Shown here: piece by piece, positions 8,492 through 17,211 of the stretch
Layout: every line of letters begins with the position of its first letter
How positions within the stretch are numbered: position 1 is the first letter of the stretch
Assembly: GCA_003021705.1 (NCBI GenBank)
Contig: PXRJ01000010.1
Span: 37,414-88,921 of the forward strand
DNA length: 51,508 nt
Reading direction: 5' to 3'
Source of the DNA: Halobacteriales archaeon QS_3_64_16
GTDB lineage: Archaea; Halobacteriota; Halobacteria; Halobacteriales; Halococcaceae
The notes under the pieces: model-generated
Seen by the model: only the letters and a program-made list of their open reading frames with translations
The model's database searches: none
Told to the model about the DNA's origin: nothing
Program-made: the position numbers and the translations under genes

Positions 8492-8553
8492 GTCGTCGTA
8501 GACGCCTTCTTCAGTCGTCGTAGACGCCTTCTTCAGTCGTCGTAGACGCCTTC
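8492..8553. repeat. 22-bp tandem repeat, 2.8 copies, at the 3' end of the flavin oxidoreductase gene
   Basis: Units are 8492-8513, 8514-8535 (identical) and a partial third, 8536-8553. The third unit encodes the last residues EGVYDD of the minus-strand oxidoreductase. The stop TGA is made by the junction with unit two. Because 22 is not a multiple of three, the extra copies lie beyond the stop in shifted frames. This looks like replication slippage that copied the gene's end outwards. Confidence 0.9.
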
Positions 8554-9930
8554 CTTTTCGAGCCGCGCGCGCTCGCGAACGATGCTCGGCGTCCGGCAGG
8601 TCCCTCTCGCGCCGGTGACCTGAGGGATCGTACAATTATTGCAGTTCCGACAGAGCGCGCGTCCCGCGTCCCGATCCCGGACAGGGGAAGGTTCACTCCT
8701 TTTTCCGGTCTCGTCGGCCGACCGCTCCCCAGCACGATCGGTGTGGTCGGCGGAATCGAGCAGCCGAGTCCCGAGACGTGGCTCGGCGTAGAAGGGACGG
8801 CCCAGTCCAACTAAGTCGGCGGCCGGCTCGGAGGTGGTCTCGCTATTGCCGTGCTCGGTGCTGGGATCGAGCAACTGATCGATCTCTTCTCGTGTACGGA
8901 TCCCCCCTTCACAACAGACCGGTATCGAGACCGCCTCGCGCACCCGCCGGCAGAACTCGCGGTTCCAGGCCGGCTCCTCGGCGACCCACCACGAGTGCAG
9001 TCGGTGGGCAGCGGCGACCCCCCGCGCGCGCCACCGGCCGCCGAACGCCTCCTCGTAGCCCGGCTGGAGGTCACCTAGCTCCCAGGCGCGCTCGGGATAC
9101 GTCCCGCGTACGAGGTTCGTATCCCAGAACGGCGAGCCGATCACGGGCACGACCCCATCGTAACCGATCCGTTCGAGCCGGCGGGCGATCCTCACGCCAT
9201 CGTCGAGCGTGATACGCCTACGTTGACGGAGGGGGCGCGGGAACTCGGTCTCGACGGGCACTTTGGTGATGAGGGGCACCTCGCCCGCGAACTCGCGGAT
9301 CGCGTCGTGAACGCACTCGAGGAATCGTATTCCCCCACTGAACTCGTCGCTGCGGCGATTGTAGTGCGGCGAGAGGAACTGCTGGACGATCCCCATGTTC
9401 GCGCCCGCGATGTGGATACCGTCGTAGCCCGCGTCGACCAGATAGCCCGCCGACCGGCCGAAATCCCGCGCGAGTTCCCTGACTTCGGCCGTCGAGAGGA
9501 TGTGAGCGTCGATATCGAAGATCCCCAGCCGATCGAGCGCTTGGAGCGCCCGGGGCGGTCGGGAGACCGCGAGCTGGCGAAAGTCGGGGTGGCGCTCCCG
9601 GTAGGCCGCGTGCCAGATCTCGAGACTTCTGAGCCCGCCGTGCTCGAGCTGGCAGAAGACCCGGCTGCCGTGCTCCCCGATCGCTTCGGGGACCGGCGTG
9701 AGCCCCGAGACGAACTCGGGGTCGTGCACCCGTGTCATTCGGGGGGCTGGACAGCCGCTTTCAGCCTGGACGATCGTCGCGCCCTGTATCACGAGGCCGA
9801 CGCCGGAAGCGGCGGTGGGTTCGAGTTCGCGGACGAGCCGATCGGCGGTGTCAGGATTCGTCCCGGCGCATTCGAGCAGCGGTGCACCCCGCCGATCTCG
9901 ACCGGGTCCTCGAGAGCGGTCATCGGGCAT
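8533..9930 (-). CDS. NADH:flavin oxidoreductase / Old Yellow Enzyme family with Cys-rich C-terminus
   Basis: The 465-residue FMN-dependent TIM-barrel enzyme shows Old Yellow Enzyme features: VFCQLEHGGLRS, VRELARDFGRSAGYLVDAGYDGIHIAGAN, the active-site-like FLSPHYNRRSDEFSGGIRFL, VPVIGSPFWDTNL and IPVCCEGGIRTREEIDQLL. Near the end CRNCNNCTIPQVTGARGTC matches the CxxCxxC...C iron-sulfur motif of the 2,4-dienoyl-CoA reductase and trimethylamine dehydrogenase branch. However, the C-terminal FAD/NAD domain of those larger enzymes is absent. A Ser/Glu/Arg-rich insertion lies before the Cys motif. A stop codon 18 bases upstream of ATG 9930 limits the start. The electron acceptor substrate cannot be told from sequence. 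Confidence 0.82.
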   Translation of the reverse strand: MPDDRSRGPGRDRRGAPLLECAGTNPDTADRLVRELEPTAASGVGLVIQGATIVQAESGCPAPRMTRVHDPEFVSGLTPVPEAIGEHGSRVFCQLEHGGLRSLEIWHAAYRERHPDFRQLAVSRPPRALQALDRLGIFDIDAHILSTAEVRELARDFGRSAGYLVDAGYDGIHIAGANMGIVQQFLSPHYNRRSDEFSGGIRFLECVHDAIREFAGEVPLITKVPVETEFPRPLRQRRRITLDDGVRIARRLERIGYDGVVPVIGSPFWDTNLVRGTYPERAWELGDLQPGYEEAFGGRWRARGVAAAHRLHSWWVAEEPAWNREFCRRVREAVSIPVCCEGGIRTREEIDQLLDPSTEHGNSETTSEPAADLVGLGRPFYAEPRLGTRLLDSADHTDRAGERSADETGKRSEPSPVRDRDAGRALCRNCNNCTIPQVTGARGTCRTPSIVRERARLEKEGVYDD

Positions 9931-10093
9931 CGTTCGTGCCCGAGGCGGCTAAGCCTCTCGCCGGCCGTGTGGCCGCTGCCGATCGAACCGGACGATATGC
10001 TGGAGTACCCGACGTTGAAGAGTCAGTCGAGAAACCCCAGCCGGAGTCGCCGGTGACCGCACGCTTTTGTCCGACGACGGCGCTCCTTCGGCC

Positions 10094-11455
10094 ATGAGTC
10101 GGCTCTCGTCTCCAGTGGCGGGTCCGTCCTCGGAGCCGGACGCGATCCCGGGTTCCGACGGTTCCGATCCCTTTCTCGATGGCGCGGGCTTCTTTCCCGG
10201 TCTCCCGCCGGGCTACGACGACTGTACCACTCGATCGGCCGTCGTCGTCGGCGGCGCGATGGCAGGGCTCGCGGCAGCCCACGCCCTCCGGCGAGTCGGC
10301 TATAGTGTCACGCTCGCCGAACGCCAGTCCTACGCCGAGAAGCGGGTGAACTGCGGGGAGGCGATCACCGACGCCTCCTTGCTACCCCTCGAAAAGACCC
10401 TCGAGAACGGCTTCCCGTGTGCGACGAGCGCCTTCGAAGTCCGGGTCCGGGGCGACGGCGGGACGACGAGCGCTTCGTTCCCGTCCGCGCAGGGCTACGT
10501 CGCCGATCGGAATATCGTCGAACGCCGGTGGGCCCACCGACTCGCCGGGGAGGGCGTTGCGGTTCGCGAGGAGACCGCAATATCCAACACCGACTTCGAG
10601 GGACTGCTCGACGAGTATGACCTCGTGGTGGACGCGACCGGCCAGCCCTCACTCGCTAGCCGCGCGGCAGGGGCCACCGAGGAGTATGCGGGCGCGATGA
10701 CCGCGATCAACGCCGATGTCGAAGGCGATTTCTCGGAGCTGTACCCCCGCGCGCTGATCCTCTTCGAGGGCTATCTGGGGTATGCTTGGTGTTTCCCGAA
10801 AAGCGAGACCAGGGCGAACGTCGGCATCGGCTGGGCCAAGCAAGACTTACCTGACGATTTCATGGCGGCCTTCGCCGCGGCCTGCGAGCGAAACGGGTGG
10901 CCCGCACCCTCACGAAAGGCGGCGAACGTCGCGATCATTCCTCGGGGACCGAGCCTCGACCCGCAGCGGACCTACGATGCTCGGGGTCTCGTTCGCGTCG
11001 GCGACGCGGCGGGTATCGCCAATCGCTTTACTGGGAAAGGCATCTCGCAGGCGATCCATTCGTCCTATCTGATGGCCGCTCTCGCCGCCCACGACCGACT
11101 CCCGGAGTACCCGCGGCGATTACACGGAACGATGCGTCCGGAGTACGCTCTTTCCTACCTCGTCCGGGGAACCCTAGAGGACGGCCGGCTCGATCTTCTC
11201 GGGAAAATCATTGAAGCAGTCGACGGCATCGACGTCGAACGCGTCGATCGGAGCCCTCGAGAAGCCCTCTCGCGGCTCGCCCGTCGTCCCGCTCTCTGTG
11301 TGCGGTTGCTCGCGTGTCCGGCGATCCGGCGACGAACGATCCGAGCGCTGCGGGACGACTGGGAGTACGCTAGGCGGGAACCGGACTCGACGAGTGAGCG
11401 GCTATCGGCGGCGTCACTCGGCGAGGTGCTTCCGGTACTCGGATGGCGGCAATGA
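10094..11455 (+). CDS. FAD-dependent geranylgeranyl reductase family protein
   Basis: The 453-residue flavoprotein has an N-terminal Rossmann motif VVVGGAMAGLAAAHALRRVGYSVTLAER (starting near residue 49), then the reductase-family blocks KRVNCGEAITDAS, VVDATGQPS and GYLGYAWCFPKSETRANVGIGW, followed by the second FAD motif RGLVRVGDAAGIANRFTGKGISQAIHSSYLMA. Such enzymes hydrogenate geranylgeranyl chains of archaeal lipids or related prenyl groups at the membrane. Whether this copy is the main lipid reductase or a paralogue is open. The start at 10094 follows a TATA-like CTTTTG at 10064 by about 27 bases. No frameshift. Confidence 0.85.
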   Translation: MSRLSSPVAGPSSEPDAIPGSDGSDPFLDGAGFFPGLPPGYDDCTTRSAVVVGGAMAGLAAAHALRRVGYSVTLAERQSYAEKRVNCGEAITDASLLPLEKTLENGFPCATSAFEVRVRGDGGTTSASFPSAQGYVADRNIVERRWAHRLAGEGVAVREETAISNTDFEGLLDEYDLVVDATGQPSLASRAAGATEEYAGAMTAINADVEGDFSELYPRALILFEGYLGYAWCFPKSETRANVGIGWAKQDLPDDFMAAFAAACERNGWPAPSRKAANVAIIPRGPSLDPQRTYDARGLVRVGDAAGIANRFTGKGISQAIHSSYLMAALAAHDRLPEYPRRLHGTMRPEYALSYLVRGTLEDGRLDLLGKIIEAVDGIDVERVDRSPREALSRLARRPALCVRLLACPAIRRRTIRALRDDWEYARREPDSTSERLSAASLGEVLPVLGWRQ

Positions 11456-11732
11456 GTCGGCATCTCGCCGGGCATGGAACAGGAAGAACGACCGGCCGAA
11501 AGGCGTACCACGACTCGACACACAGAGGCCGATATTCGCACGGAGGCGACTTCGAGATCAATATGCAGCAGAGACGATACGACGGAACGACTCCGGCCGA
11601 GATGGTGCCTTCGCCAGTAGCGATCGCGGCGACCGACCGATCGGTACGAGCGAGCGATCCCGACTGGAAGCGAGCGGAAGCGGACGACCGATCGATCGCC
11701 GCCGTCCATCGGCGGACGTGGAGCGAGCGGCG

Positions 11733-12620
11733 ATGAGCGCTCGTACCCGACGTCTCCTCGCTGTCGCGTCGGTCCTCTGTGTTCTCGCACTCGGGGTAGC
11801 GCTCGCCGGGCCCGCCGTCGGGACCGGAACCGATACCATCGCGAACACCGATCGTGCCGGCATCATCGACGACCGGGATCTAGAGGATCGCTCCGCACCG
11901 TTCGCCCAGGCCGACGGCGAGACACACGTTATCAACATTACGAACCCCGACGAGAACGTCGAGTACACGCTCACCGCACCGGGCCTCGATCCGGTCGCTC
12001 CCTACGTCGAGGTCGGCGAGAACGCGGAGGACGCCGAGAACCCGGAGGTCATTCGTGGCACCACCGTCTTCGGCACCATCGGAAACGGCGCGTACGACAC
12101 CTACCGCTTTGCCGGCCCGATCGAGAACGTACAGTTGGACTCGGAGAACATCGAGGCACTCGAGGTCCGGATCGACGGCGAATCGGTCGACCCACGAACT
12201 CTCGACGGCGAGGAAACCGAGACCGCAACCGAAACGCCAACGCCGACGGCCACAGCGACCACGACGCCAACGGCGACCGAAACGGCCACCGCGAGGACTA
12301 CCACGACCGAAACCGCGACCGAGACACCGACGGCGACCGAGACGGAAACGATCACCCGGACTACTGAGACCGCAACCGAGACGGAGACAGCAACGGCGAC
12401 CGCCAGCGAGACGGCGGCATCGACGAACGCGAGCACCGCTAGTCCCAGCCCAACGCCCTCGGCGACCGCGACCGATTCGACCCCGACGACGGCTACGCCG
12501 AGCGGTGGGTCGGGCGGCGAGTCGAGTGGGGGCGAGTTTACGCTCCTGATGTATATCCTGATCGGTGTCGTCTCGGGGCTGGTACTCGCGGCCTCGCTCG
12601 CCTACGTCGTCCGATCGTGA
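11733..12620 (+). CDS. Secreted, membrane-anchored Thr/Glu-rich surface protein
   Basis: The 295-residue protein has a signal-like N-terminus (TRRLLAVASVLCVLALGVALAGPAVG), a folded domain of about 120 residues (from THVINITNPDENVEYTLTAPG to ALEVRIDGESVDP), and a long Thr/Glu/Ala/Pro linker (about residues 160-255) typical of O-glycosylated haloarchaeal surface stalks. A C-terminal membrane helix follows (FTLLMYILIGVVSGLVLAASLAYVV), and the protein ends at Arg-Ser. The topology is domain outside, tail anchor in the membrane. The same frame is open far upstream, but that part is basic and unlike the rest, so ATG 11733 is chosen. The gap 11456-11732 shows no other gene. The folded domain is not recognised. 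Confidence 0.8.
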   Translation: MSARTRRLLAVASVLCVLALGVALAGPAVGTGTDTIANTDRAGIIDDRDLEDRSAPFAQADGETHVINITNPDENVEYTLTAPGLDPVAPYVEVGENAEDAENPEVIRGTTVFGTIGNGAYDTYRFAGPIENVQLDSENIEALEVRIDGESVDPRTLDGEETETATETPTPTATATTTPTATETATARTTTTETATETPTATETETITRTTETATETETATATASETAASTNASTASPSPTPSATATDSTPTTATPSGGSGGESSGGEFTLLMYILIGVVSGLVLAASLAYVVRS

Positions 12621-12858
12621 CTGGCCGGCCTGCCGGGTCGCTGTCGAACGACCGGGACGTTCCGGGACGCTCCGAACGGAACGAAGCGGCGGTCGCCACG
12701 GGCGACTCGAGGAAAGCGGCCGGTCGAGAGCTCGAGTTCTCTCGAGGGATTCTCACTCGGCAAACGGTAGCGACAGAAGAGAGCCATCGGGCAGTGTAAT
12801 CGACACGACCCGAGGACGTGATCGTTGGCCGCGTTGGCCGCAGTGGTAGGAGCCGATC

Positions 12859-13914
12859 TCAGTGGTGGTGATAGGGCTTGCGAGCGACCTGCGAACGGAT
12901 CGTATCGAGTGAGGATCGGCTCACACCCTCGGCGAACCGGCCGACGATGGCCCCGACCTCCGCGCGGCCGATCTTGATGCCGCCCTCTCGGATAACGTCG
13001 ATCGGGCGTTCGGTGAGTTCCCGCAGGGTGCCGACGGCGAGCAGGTAGGGAATCGACCACGCTGCTAAGGTGTTGCCCTGGATTTCGGGGAGGGCCTCCA
13101 AGTAGTTCTGAGTGTCGTCCAAATACCCCTCGGCGTGGCGGGCAACTCGGTGGACCACGCGGGCGACCGCCGGGGCGTTTCGCGGGTCGGTAACGCCCTC
13201 GGGTTCGACGCCGGCCTCACGCAGCCAGGTCGCCGGCAGGTAGACGTTGTTCTCCTCCTCGTAATCGGCGGCGACGTCCTTTGCGACGTTCACCAACTGG
13301 AGTAACATCGCAAAGGAGCGAGCGTTCGCCCGCAGCGTCCGGGCGCGGGCGGGGGTCGTATCGGTCGCGAGCAGGTTAGTGATAAGCGTTCCAACCGTTC
13401 CGGCGGCGTACCAGCAGTACTCCTCTAGTTCCTCGATCGTCTCGATTCGCAATCCCCCTGTTTCGGCGTAGCGATCGACGAAGCGAGCCATTCCACTGAC
13501 GAGCTCTCGGACCGGGGGGCGGATGGCGTCTTTGGCCTCGGGGTCGAGGTCCGCGAAGGTTCCGACGACACGGGGAGCGGCGGCGACGACCGACCAGTCG
13601 GCGTTGCGTTCGCTCTTCTCGGGGAGCCAGGGCTCGACTTCCTCCCTGAAGGCCTCGATCGAGGTCTCCGAATCGGGATCGAGCGCCGCCCCGTAGAGTT
13701 CGAGCAGGCGGACCTGCTCTTCGGGGGGAATGTGACCGGCGTCCTCGATCGTATCGGGGACGCGACAGAGCAGGTAGCCCACACAGATCCAGGACGCCAT
13801 CGGCTCCTCGAGGCAGTCGATCGTGATCGCGAAGGTCCGTGAAACCCCCTGGACCGCCTCGTGGCACCACGCCAGGTCCCCCTCCCGTCGCGGTTCCGTG
13901 CCTGGATGGGTCAT
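12859..13914 (-). CDS. Squalene / phytoene synthase family (head-to-head prenyl transferase)
   Basis: The 351-residue enzyme joins two prenyl diphosphates head to head, giving squalene (two farnesyl-PP) or phytoene (two geranylgeranyl-PP). The first Asp-rich motif is DTIED at residues 54-58, preceded by VSRTFAITIDCLEEPMASWI. The second is NVAKDVAADYEEENNVYLP, with an NNVYLP block as in squalene synthases, and CWYAAGTVGTLITNLL lies between. The start SRTFA-type block favours the squalene-synthase branch over haloarchaeal CrtB, but this is inference. The start ATG 13914 has a TATA element about 27-36 bases upstream. The frame is open further upstream, but that extension is unlike a protein of this family. 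Confidence 0.88.
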   Translation of the reverse strand: MTHPGTEPRREGDLAWCHEAVQGVSRTFAITIDCLEEPMASWICVGYLLCRVPDTIEDAGHIPPEEQVRLLELYGAALDPDSETSIEAFREEVEPWLPEKSERNADWSVVAAAPRVVGTFADLDPEAKDAIRPPVRELVSGMARFVDRYAETGGLRIETIEELEEYCWYAAGTVGTLITNLLATDTTPARARTLRANARSFAMLLQLVNVAKDVAADYEEENNVYLPATWLREAGVEPEGVTDPRNAPAVARVVHRVARHAEGYLDDTQNYLEALPEIQGNTLAAWSIPYLLAVGTLRELTERPIDVIREGGIKIGRAEVGAIVGRFAEGVSRSSLDTIRSQVARKPYHHH

Positions 13915-13940
13915 CGTTCTGGCTCGTTTTCGGTACCCCT

Positions 13941-13950
13941 TCAAAAAAGG
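13941..13950 (-). promoter_or_regulatory. TATA box of the squalene/phytoene synthase gene
   Basis: On the minus strand CCTTTTTTGA lies 27-36 bases before ATG 13914, fitting a leaderless transcript. Confidence 0.55.
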
Positions 13951-14045
13951 TTCACGGTCGGATCGAAATTCATAGGATCGCTTCACGACACGGTAGGAGC
14001 CATCAACCAGTAACCGGCTGAGTGAGAGCCGGTGAGGAACTCTGC

Positions 14046-14163
14046 GGGAGGGACTGAAAGGGGCTGCTGTCGTCAGCGAACCCGGACGAAGTAAGCACGC
14101 GAGCGACCGGCTGGGAGCGAGCGCGCACAGCGAGTCCCGGGAGCGGACGACAGCAGGGGCTTT
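14046..14163. repeat. Haloarchaeal-style intergenic structured element
   Basis: The 343-base gap between divergent genes holds a GC-rich element. It starts GGGAGGGACTGAAAGGGG, and its core is bounded by an exact 11-bp inverted repeat, CTGCTGTCGTC (14064-14074) and GACGACAGCAG (14146-14156). The 71-base interior is purine-rich with GAGCGA/CAGCGAGT runs. I think similar GGGACTGAAAGGGG-led elements occur between genes in other haloarchaea, but I cannot confirm it here. It could be a repeat element, a transcription terminator or a small RNA. The rest of the gap contains only promoter-like AT-rich patches at 13941-13950 and about 14203-14217. Confidence 0.45.
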
Positions 14164-14257
14164 CGAGGTGACTTCATCACTGTCCTTGACGAAAGCTACT
14201 ACGACTATTACTACTGCTGAGGCGAACACTGATACTCGCCGCGCCGAACTTCCAGGC

Positions 14258-15400
14258 ATGGACTTCGCGCTGTCGGCCGAACAGAAACAGATCCGCGATA
14301 CGGTCGCCGACGTCGTGGACAACGAAGTGGTGCCCCGGGCCGGAGAGATCGACGCAACCGATGAATTCCCTGCCGACCTCGTCGAACAGTTAGGGGAGTT
14401 GGGTCTCATGGGGATGCCGTTCCCCGAGGAATACGGCGGCGCGGGACTGGACTATCACTCCTACGTGATCGGTCTCGAGGAGATCTCTCGAGGGTCGGGC
14501 GGCCTGGGCACGATCGTCGCCGCCCACACCAGCCTCGCGGGCAACATGCTCTATGCCTTCGGCACCGAAGAACAGAAACAGGAGTACCTGACGCCGCTCA
14601 GCGAGGGCACCGACGTCGGGGCCTTCGCGCTCTCGGAGGCGGGCGCGGGCAGTGACGTGCCCGCGATGGAGACCACGGCGCGAAAGGACGGCGATCAGTA
14701 CGTTATCGACGGCGGCAAGCTCTGGATCTCGAATGGCTCGGTCGCCGACACAGTTACACTGTTCGCGAAGACCGATTCCGACGCGGGGAACAAGGGCATC
14801 TCCTCGTTCATCGTTCGGCCCGAGAAGGACGAGGGATTCCACGTCGAGGGCACCGAAGACAAGCTCGGCGATAAGGGCTGTCCGACCGCCGAACTGCGCT
14901 TCGACGGAATGGCTATCCCCGAGGATCGACGGCTCGGCGAGGAAGGCAGGGGGTTCGTCCACGCGCTCAAGACCCTCAATGGCGGGCGGATCACGATCGC
15001 GACGCGTGGCGTGGGCATCGCTCAGGCTGCCCTCGACGCCACCCTAAGCTACGTCGCCGAGCGCGAGCAGTTCGGCCAGTCGATTTCCGAATTTCAGGCC
15101 GTCCAGCACAAGCTCGCGGACATGGACATCAAAGTTCAATCAGCCCGGATGCTCACCCACCGCGCCGCGGACCTGAAGATCCGCGAGGAACCCTACATCA
15201 AAGAAGCCGCTCAGGCGAAGCTGTATGCCTCGGAGATCTCTCGGGAGGTGGCGAACGAGGCGATCCAACTCCACGGAGGCTATGGCTACACGCGTGATTT
15301 CCCCGTCGAACGGCACTACCGGGATGCGAAGCTCAACGAGATCTACGAGGGCACCTCCGAAATCCTCCGGAACACGATCGCCGCCCAACTACTGGAGTGA
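14258..15400 (+). CDS. Acyl-CoA dehydrogenase
   Basis: This 380-residue FAD enzyme makes the first double bond in fatty acyl- or branched acyl-CoA breakdown. It has the full three-domain length. Motifs are [19 protein letters not shown], the first family signature [55 protein letters not shown] and the second signature [31 protein letters not shown]. The Glu of IYEGTSE is the catalytic base position in the short/medium-chain type. ATG 14258 gives the standard [16 protein letters not shown] start. In-frame codons upstream add a Thr-rich stretch with no family match. Electrons would go to ETF, which is not in this window. Confidence 0.93.
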   Translation: MDFALSAEQKQIRDTVADVVDNEVVPRAGEIDATDEFPADLVEQLGELGLMGMPFPEEYGGAGLDYHSYVIGLEEISRGSGGLGTIVAAHTSLAGNMLYAFGTEEQKQEYLTPLSEGTDVGAFALSEAGAGSDVPAMETTARKDGDQYVIDGGKLWISNGSVADTVTLFAKTDSDAGNKGISSFIVRPEKDEGFHVEGTEDKLGDKGCPTAELRFDGMAIPEDRRLGEEGRGFVHALKTLNGGRITIATRGVGIAQAALDATLSYVAEREQFGQSISEFQAVQHKLADMDIKVQSARMLTHRAADLKIREEPYIKEAAQAKLYASEISREVANEAIQLHGGYGYTRDFPVERHYRDAKLNEIYEGTSEILRNTIAAQLLE

Positions 15401-15480
15401 GCAGGAGTACCCGAAACTGATCGACGCGCGCCGAATCGCGGAACCGATAGTTTCGACTCGCTGGCGCTCTTCTCTCTTCC

Positions 15481-15840
15481 ATGGACGAGACGAACACAGG
15501 GCTCGGGGGAACGAGCGATGACAGTGCCGGAGACGAAAGCGAAACCGGAGACGAGGGCGGGACCGAAAGCGAGGCTGAAGCCGAGGCCAACGGGATAACC
15601 GCGCGCTACCGGGAGACCGAGGCCGAACGCCGGCTCGCGTTCGATCGGGAGGGGTCGAGTGCCGTTATCGCCCAGAATCGCGAGGGGTATGCCATGCTGA
15701 TGGTACGAGCGAGTCCGGCCGGCGAGGAACTCGAACGATATTACGGGTTCGATATGGCGCTCGATCACGCCGCCGACCTCCTGTCCGTGAGTCCCCACGA
15801 CCTGCCGGTACCTCCTCAGGCGGACGATATGGGGATGTGA
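15481..15840 (+). CDS. Haloarchaeal conserved hypothetical protein (possibly DUF7111)
   Basis: The 119-residue protein has a disordered acidic head (residues 1-37, Glu/Gly/Ser/Thr). A compact domain follows: GITARYRETEAERRLAFDRE, SAVIAQNREGYAMLMV, ELERYYGFDMALDHAADLLSVSPHDLPVP. The domain alternates short beta strands with one helix and lacks cysteines or catalytic motifs. I associate the ending ERYYGFDMALDHAADLLGVSPHDLPVP with a small uncharacterised haloarchaeal family, probably DUF7111, from memory only. It lies 80 bases after the acyl-CoA dehydrogenase on the same strand and converges on the hydrolase gene. Function unknown. Confidence 0.72.
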   Translation: MDETNTGLGGTSDDSAGDESETGDEGGTESEAEAEANGITARYRETEAERRLAFDREGSSAVIAQNREGYAMLMVRASPAGEELERYYGFDMALDHAADLLSVSPHDLPVPPQADDMGM

Positions 15841-15876
15841 GCAAGAGGGCGAGGGGCTGTCGTCGCCGAAGGCGAC

Positions 15877-16812
15877 TCAGCGCGCGACTTCTTCGAGGCG
15901 GCCGAGTACGACGTCAGTGAACTCCGTCGAGTGTTCGACGTGGGGCAACAGAAGTGACTCTTCGATGGCGACGAGACTCGCGTCCGCTGCCTCGGCCAGC
16001 TCCCGTCCGTCCTCGAGCGGTACCATCTCACTTTCCGTTCCCCAGACGAGCGTCGTCGAGACGTCAAGCGCAGCGAGGGCTGCCTCGAGATCGACGGTCG
16101 AATCCAGGAAGCCCGCGACGAACGAGGCCGGCGCGAAGCGGGCACCGGGCTGGTGGGTGGTGCGATGCTTGTAAGCGACGTACTCCTCGCCGACGCTCGC
16201 GGGATCGTACAGCCCGTGATCGGCCTCGAAATACCGAAGCGACGGGTAGCTCGAGAGCAGGTTAAAGAGTACTTCGCCGATCACCGGCGAGCGAAGGAGC
16301 GATCGGAGCCATACCCGTTTCCCGGGCATGGCCGTCGCGGTCGGGCAGATCAGGACTAATTCGGCGAATTTGACGCCTTGCTGGGCGGCAGCGACCGCAT
16401 AGGCCCCCGACAGCGAAGAGCCGACACAGATCGGACGGTTGGCGACCTCGCTCGCGAAGTCCGCGACGAACGATTCGTACAGGGTACCGGAGTAGGTGAC
16501 CGGCGGGCGATCCGACCGGCCGAAGCCCGGCAGGTCGGGGGCGAGAACGTGGTACTCCTGGGCTAGGCGATCGGCGACGCGTGCGAACTCCTGGTTCGAA
16601 CCGGCGGCGTTGACGCCGTGTACCAGGAGCATGTCCGGGTTTGCGGGATCGCCCGCCTCGGCGTACGCGACGTCGAACCCGCGCCAGCGATAGGTGCGTT
16701 CGGTGCCGAAGGGCACTTCGAGGTCGTCCGTTCGTCGGGCGAGCAAGCGGTTCGCTGCAAGCGTAAGCCCGCCGACGCCGAGCAGGCCGCCGGCGATCGA
16801 TCGGAGTCGCAT
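15877..16812 (-). CDS. Alpha/beta hydrolase, probably membrane-associated
   Basis: The 311-residue protein has an N-terminal hydrophobic stretch (IAGGLLGVGGLTLAANRLLARR) that could be a membrane anchor or signal. The alpha/beta hydrolase fold follows: oxyanion loop LLVHGVNAAG, LAPDLPGFGRSDRPP, nucleophile elbow CVGSSLSGAYA with Ser in G-S-S-L-S-G, TTLVWGTESEMVPLEDG near the acid position, and the His candidate LLPHVEHSTEF. The strand before the acid reads GTESEMVP rather than the usual GxxDxxxP, so the Asp may be supplied elsewhere or replaced by Glu. Substrate unknown. ATG 16812 is followed by basic residues, as expected for this start. Confidence 0.85.
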   Translation of the reverse strand: MRLRSIAGGLLGVGGLTLAANRLLARRTDDLEVPFGTERTYRWRGFDVAYAEAGDPANPDMLLVHGVNAAGSNQEFARVADRLAQEYHVLAPDLPGFGRSDRPPVTYSGTLYESFVADFASEVANRPICVGSSLSGAYAVAAAQQGVKFAELVLICPTATAMPGKRVWLRSLLRSPVIGEVLFNLLSSYPSLRYFEADHGLYDPASVGEEYVAYKHRTTHQPGARFAPASFVAGFLDSTVDLEAALAALDVSTTLVWGTESEMVPLEDGRELAEAADASLVAIEESLLLPHVEHSTEFTDVVLGRLEEVAR

Positions 16813-16914
16813 AGCTCCTTGGTCGGCCGTGTCGGGTTTATGCGTACCGTTCGGTACTGCTCGGGGGAGCGATCGTCGGCTCGAAGGTACGTGGCCGATA
16901 CGTAGCGATAATCT

Positions 16915-17135
16915 GTTTCGACCTCACTGAAATCCGTCTATAATGTAGACGAGTTGGGGATTGTCGGCGAGTTCTGTCGGCTTTAATAGAGTTCGTCTGT
17001 AACTGCGCCGGCCAGATCGCCCAGCTCGCACCCGGCGTCGCTTCAACCTCACTAGAGTTCGTTTGTAACGGGTGGTATGGAATCAGTCGAGCTCTATCCC
17101 ATGTCGCTTCAACCTCACTAGAGTTACAGACGAAC
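16915..17135 (-). CRISPR. Degenerate CRISPR array: four 30-bp repeats, two intact 36-bp spacers
   Basis: Repeats are at 16915-16944, 16974-17003, 17040-17069 and 17106-17135. Spacers of exactly 36 bp lie at 17004-17039 and 17070-17105. A shortened 29-bp spacer is at 16945-16973. Read on the minus strand the best repeat begins GTTACAAACGAACTCTAG and ends GGTTGAAGC, close to the common haloarchaeal type I-B repeat (GTT[TA]CAGACGAAC...TTGAAGC). The two left repeats each differ from the 17040 copy at 9 of 30 positions. The last repeat keeps 20 bases and then has its end inverted. No cas gene is in the window. The 80 bases to the right (leader side) are AT-richer. This is a relic or orphan array. 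Confidence 0.8.
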
Positions 17136-17211
17136 TATCGGAGAATCGAATAGAAAAAGCGACCGAGGTCGACTCCAAGGAAATAGGGAGCGAATCGCAG
17201 AGAACTTCACT

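Noticed and set aside
12220-12470. Thr/Glu codon repeats as a possible DNA repeat element
   Set aside because: They follow from low-complexity protein coding (stalk), with no fixed DNA unit or spacing.
12859-14409. Longer N-terminal reading of the squalene/phytoene synthase from 14409
   Set aside because: The added 165 residues overlap the intergenic element and the next gene, and the TATA box points to ATG 13914.
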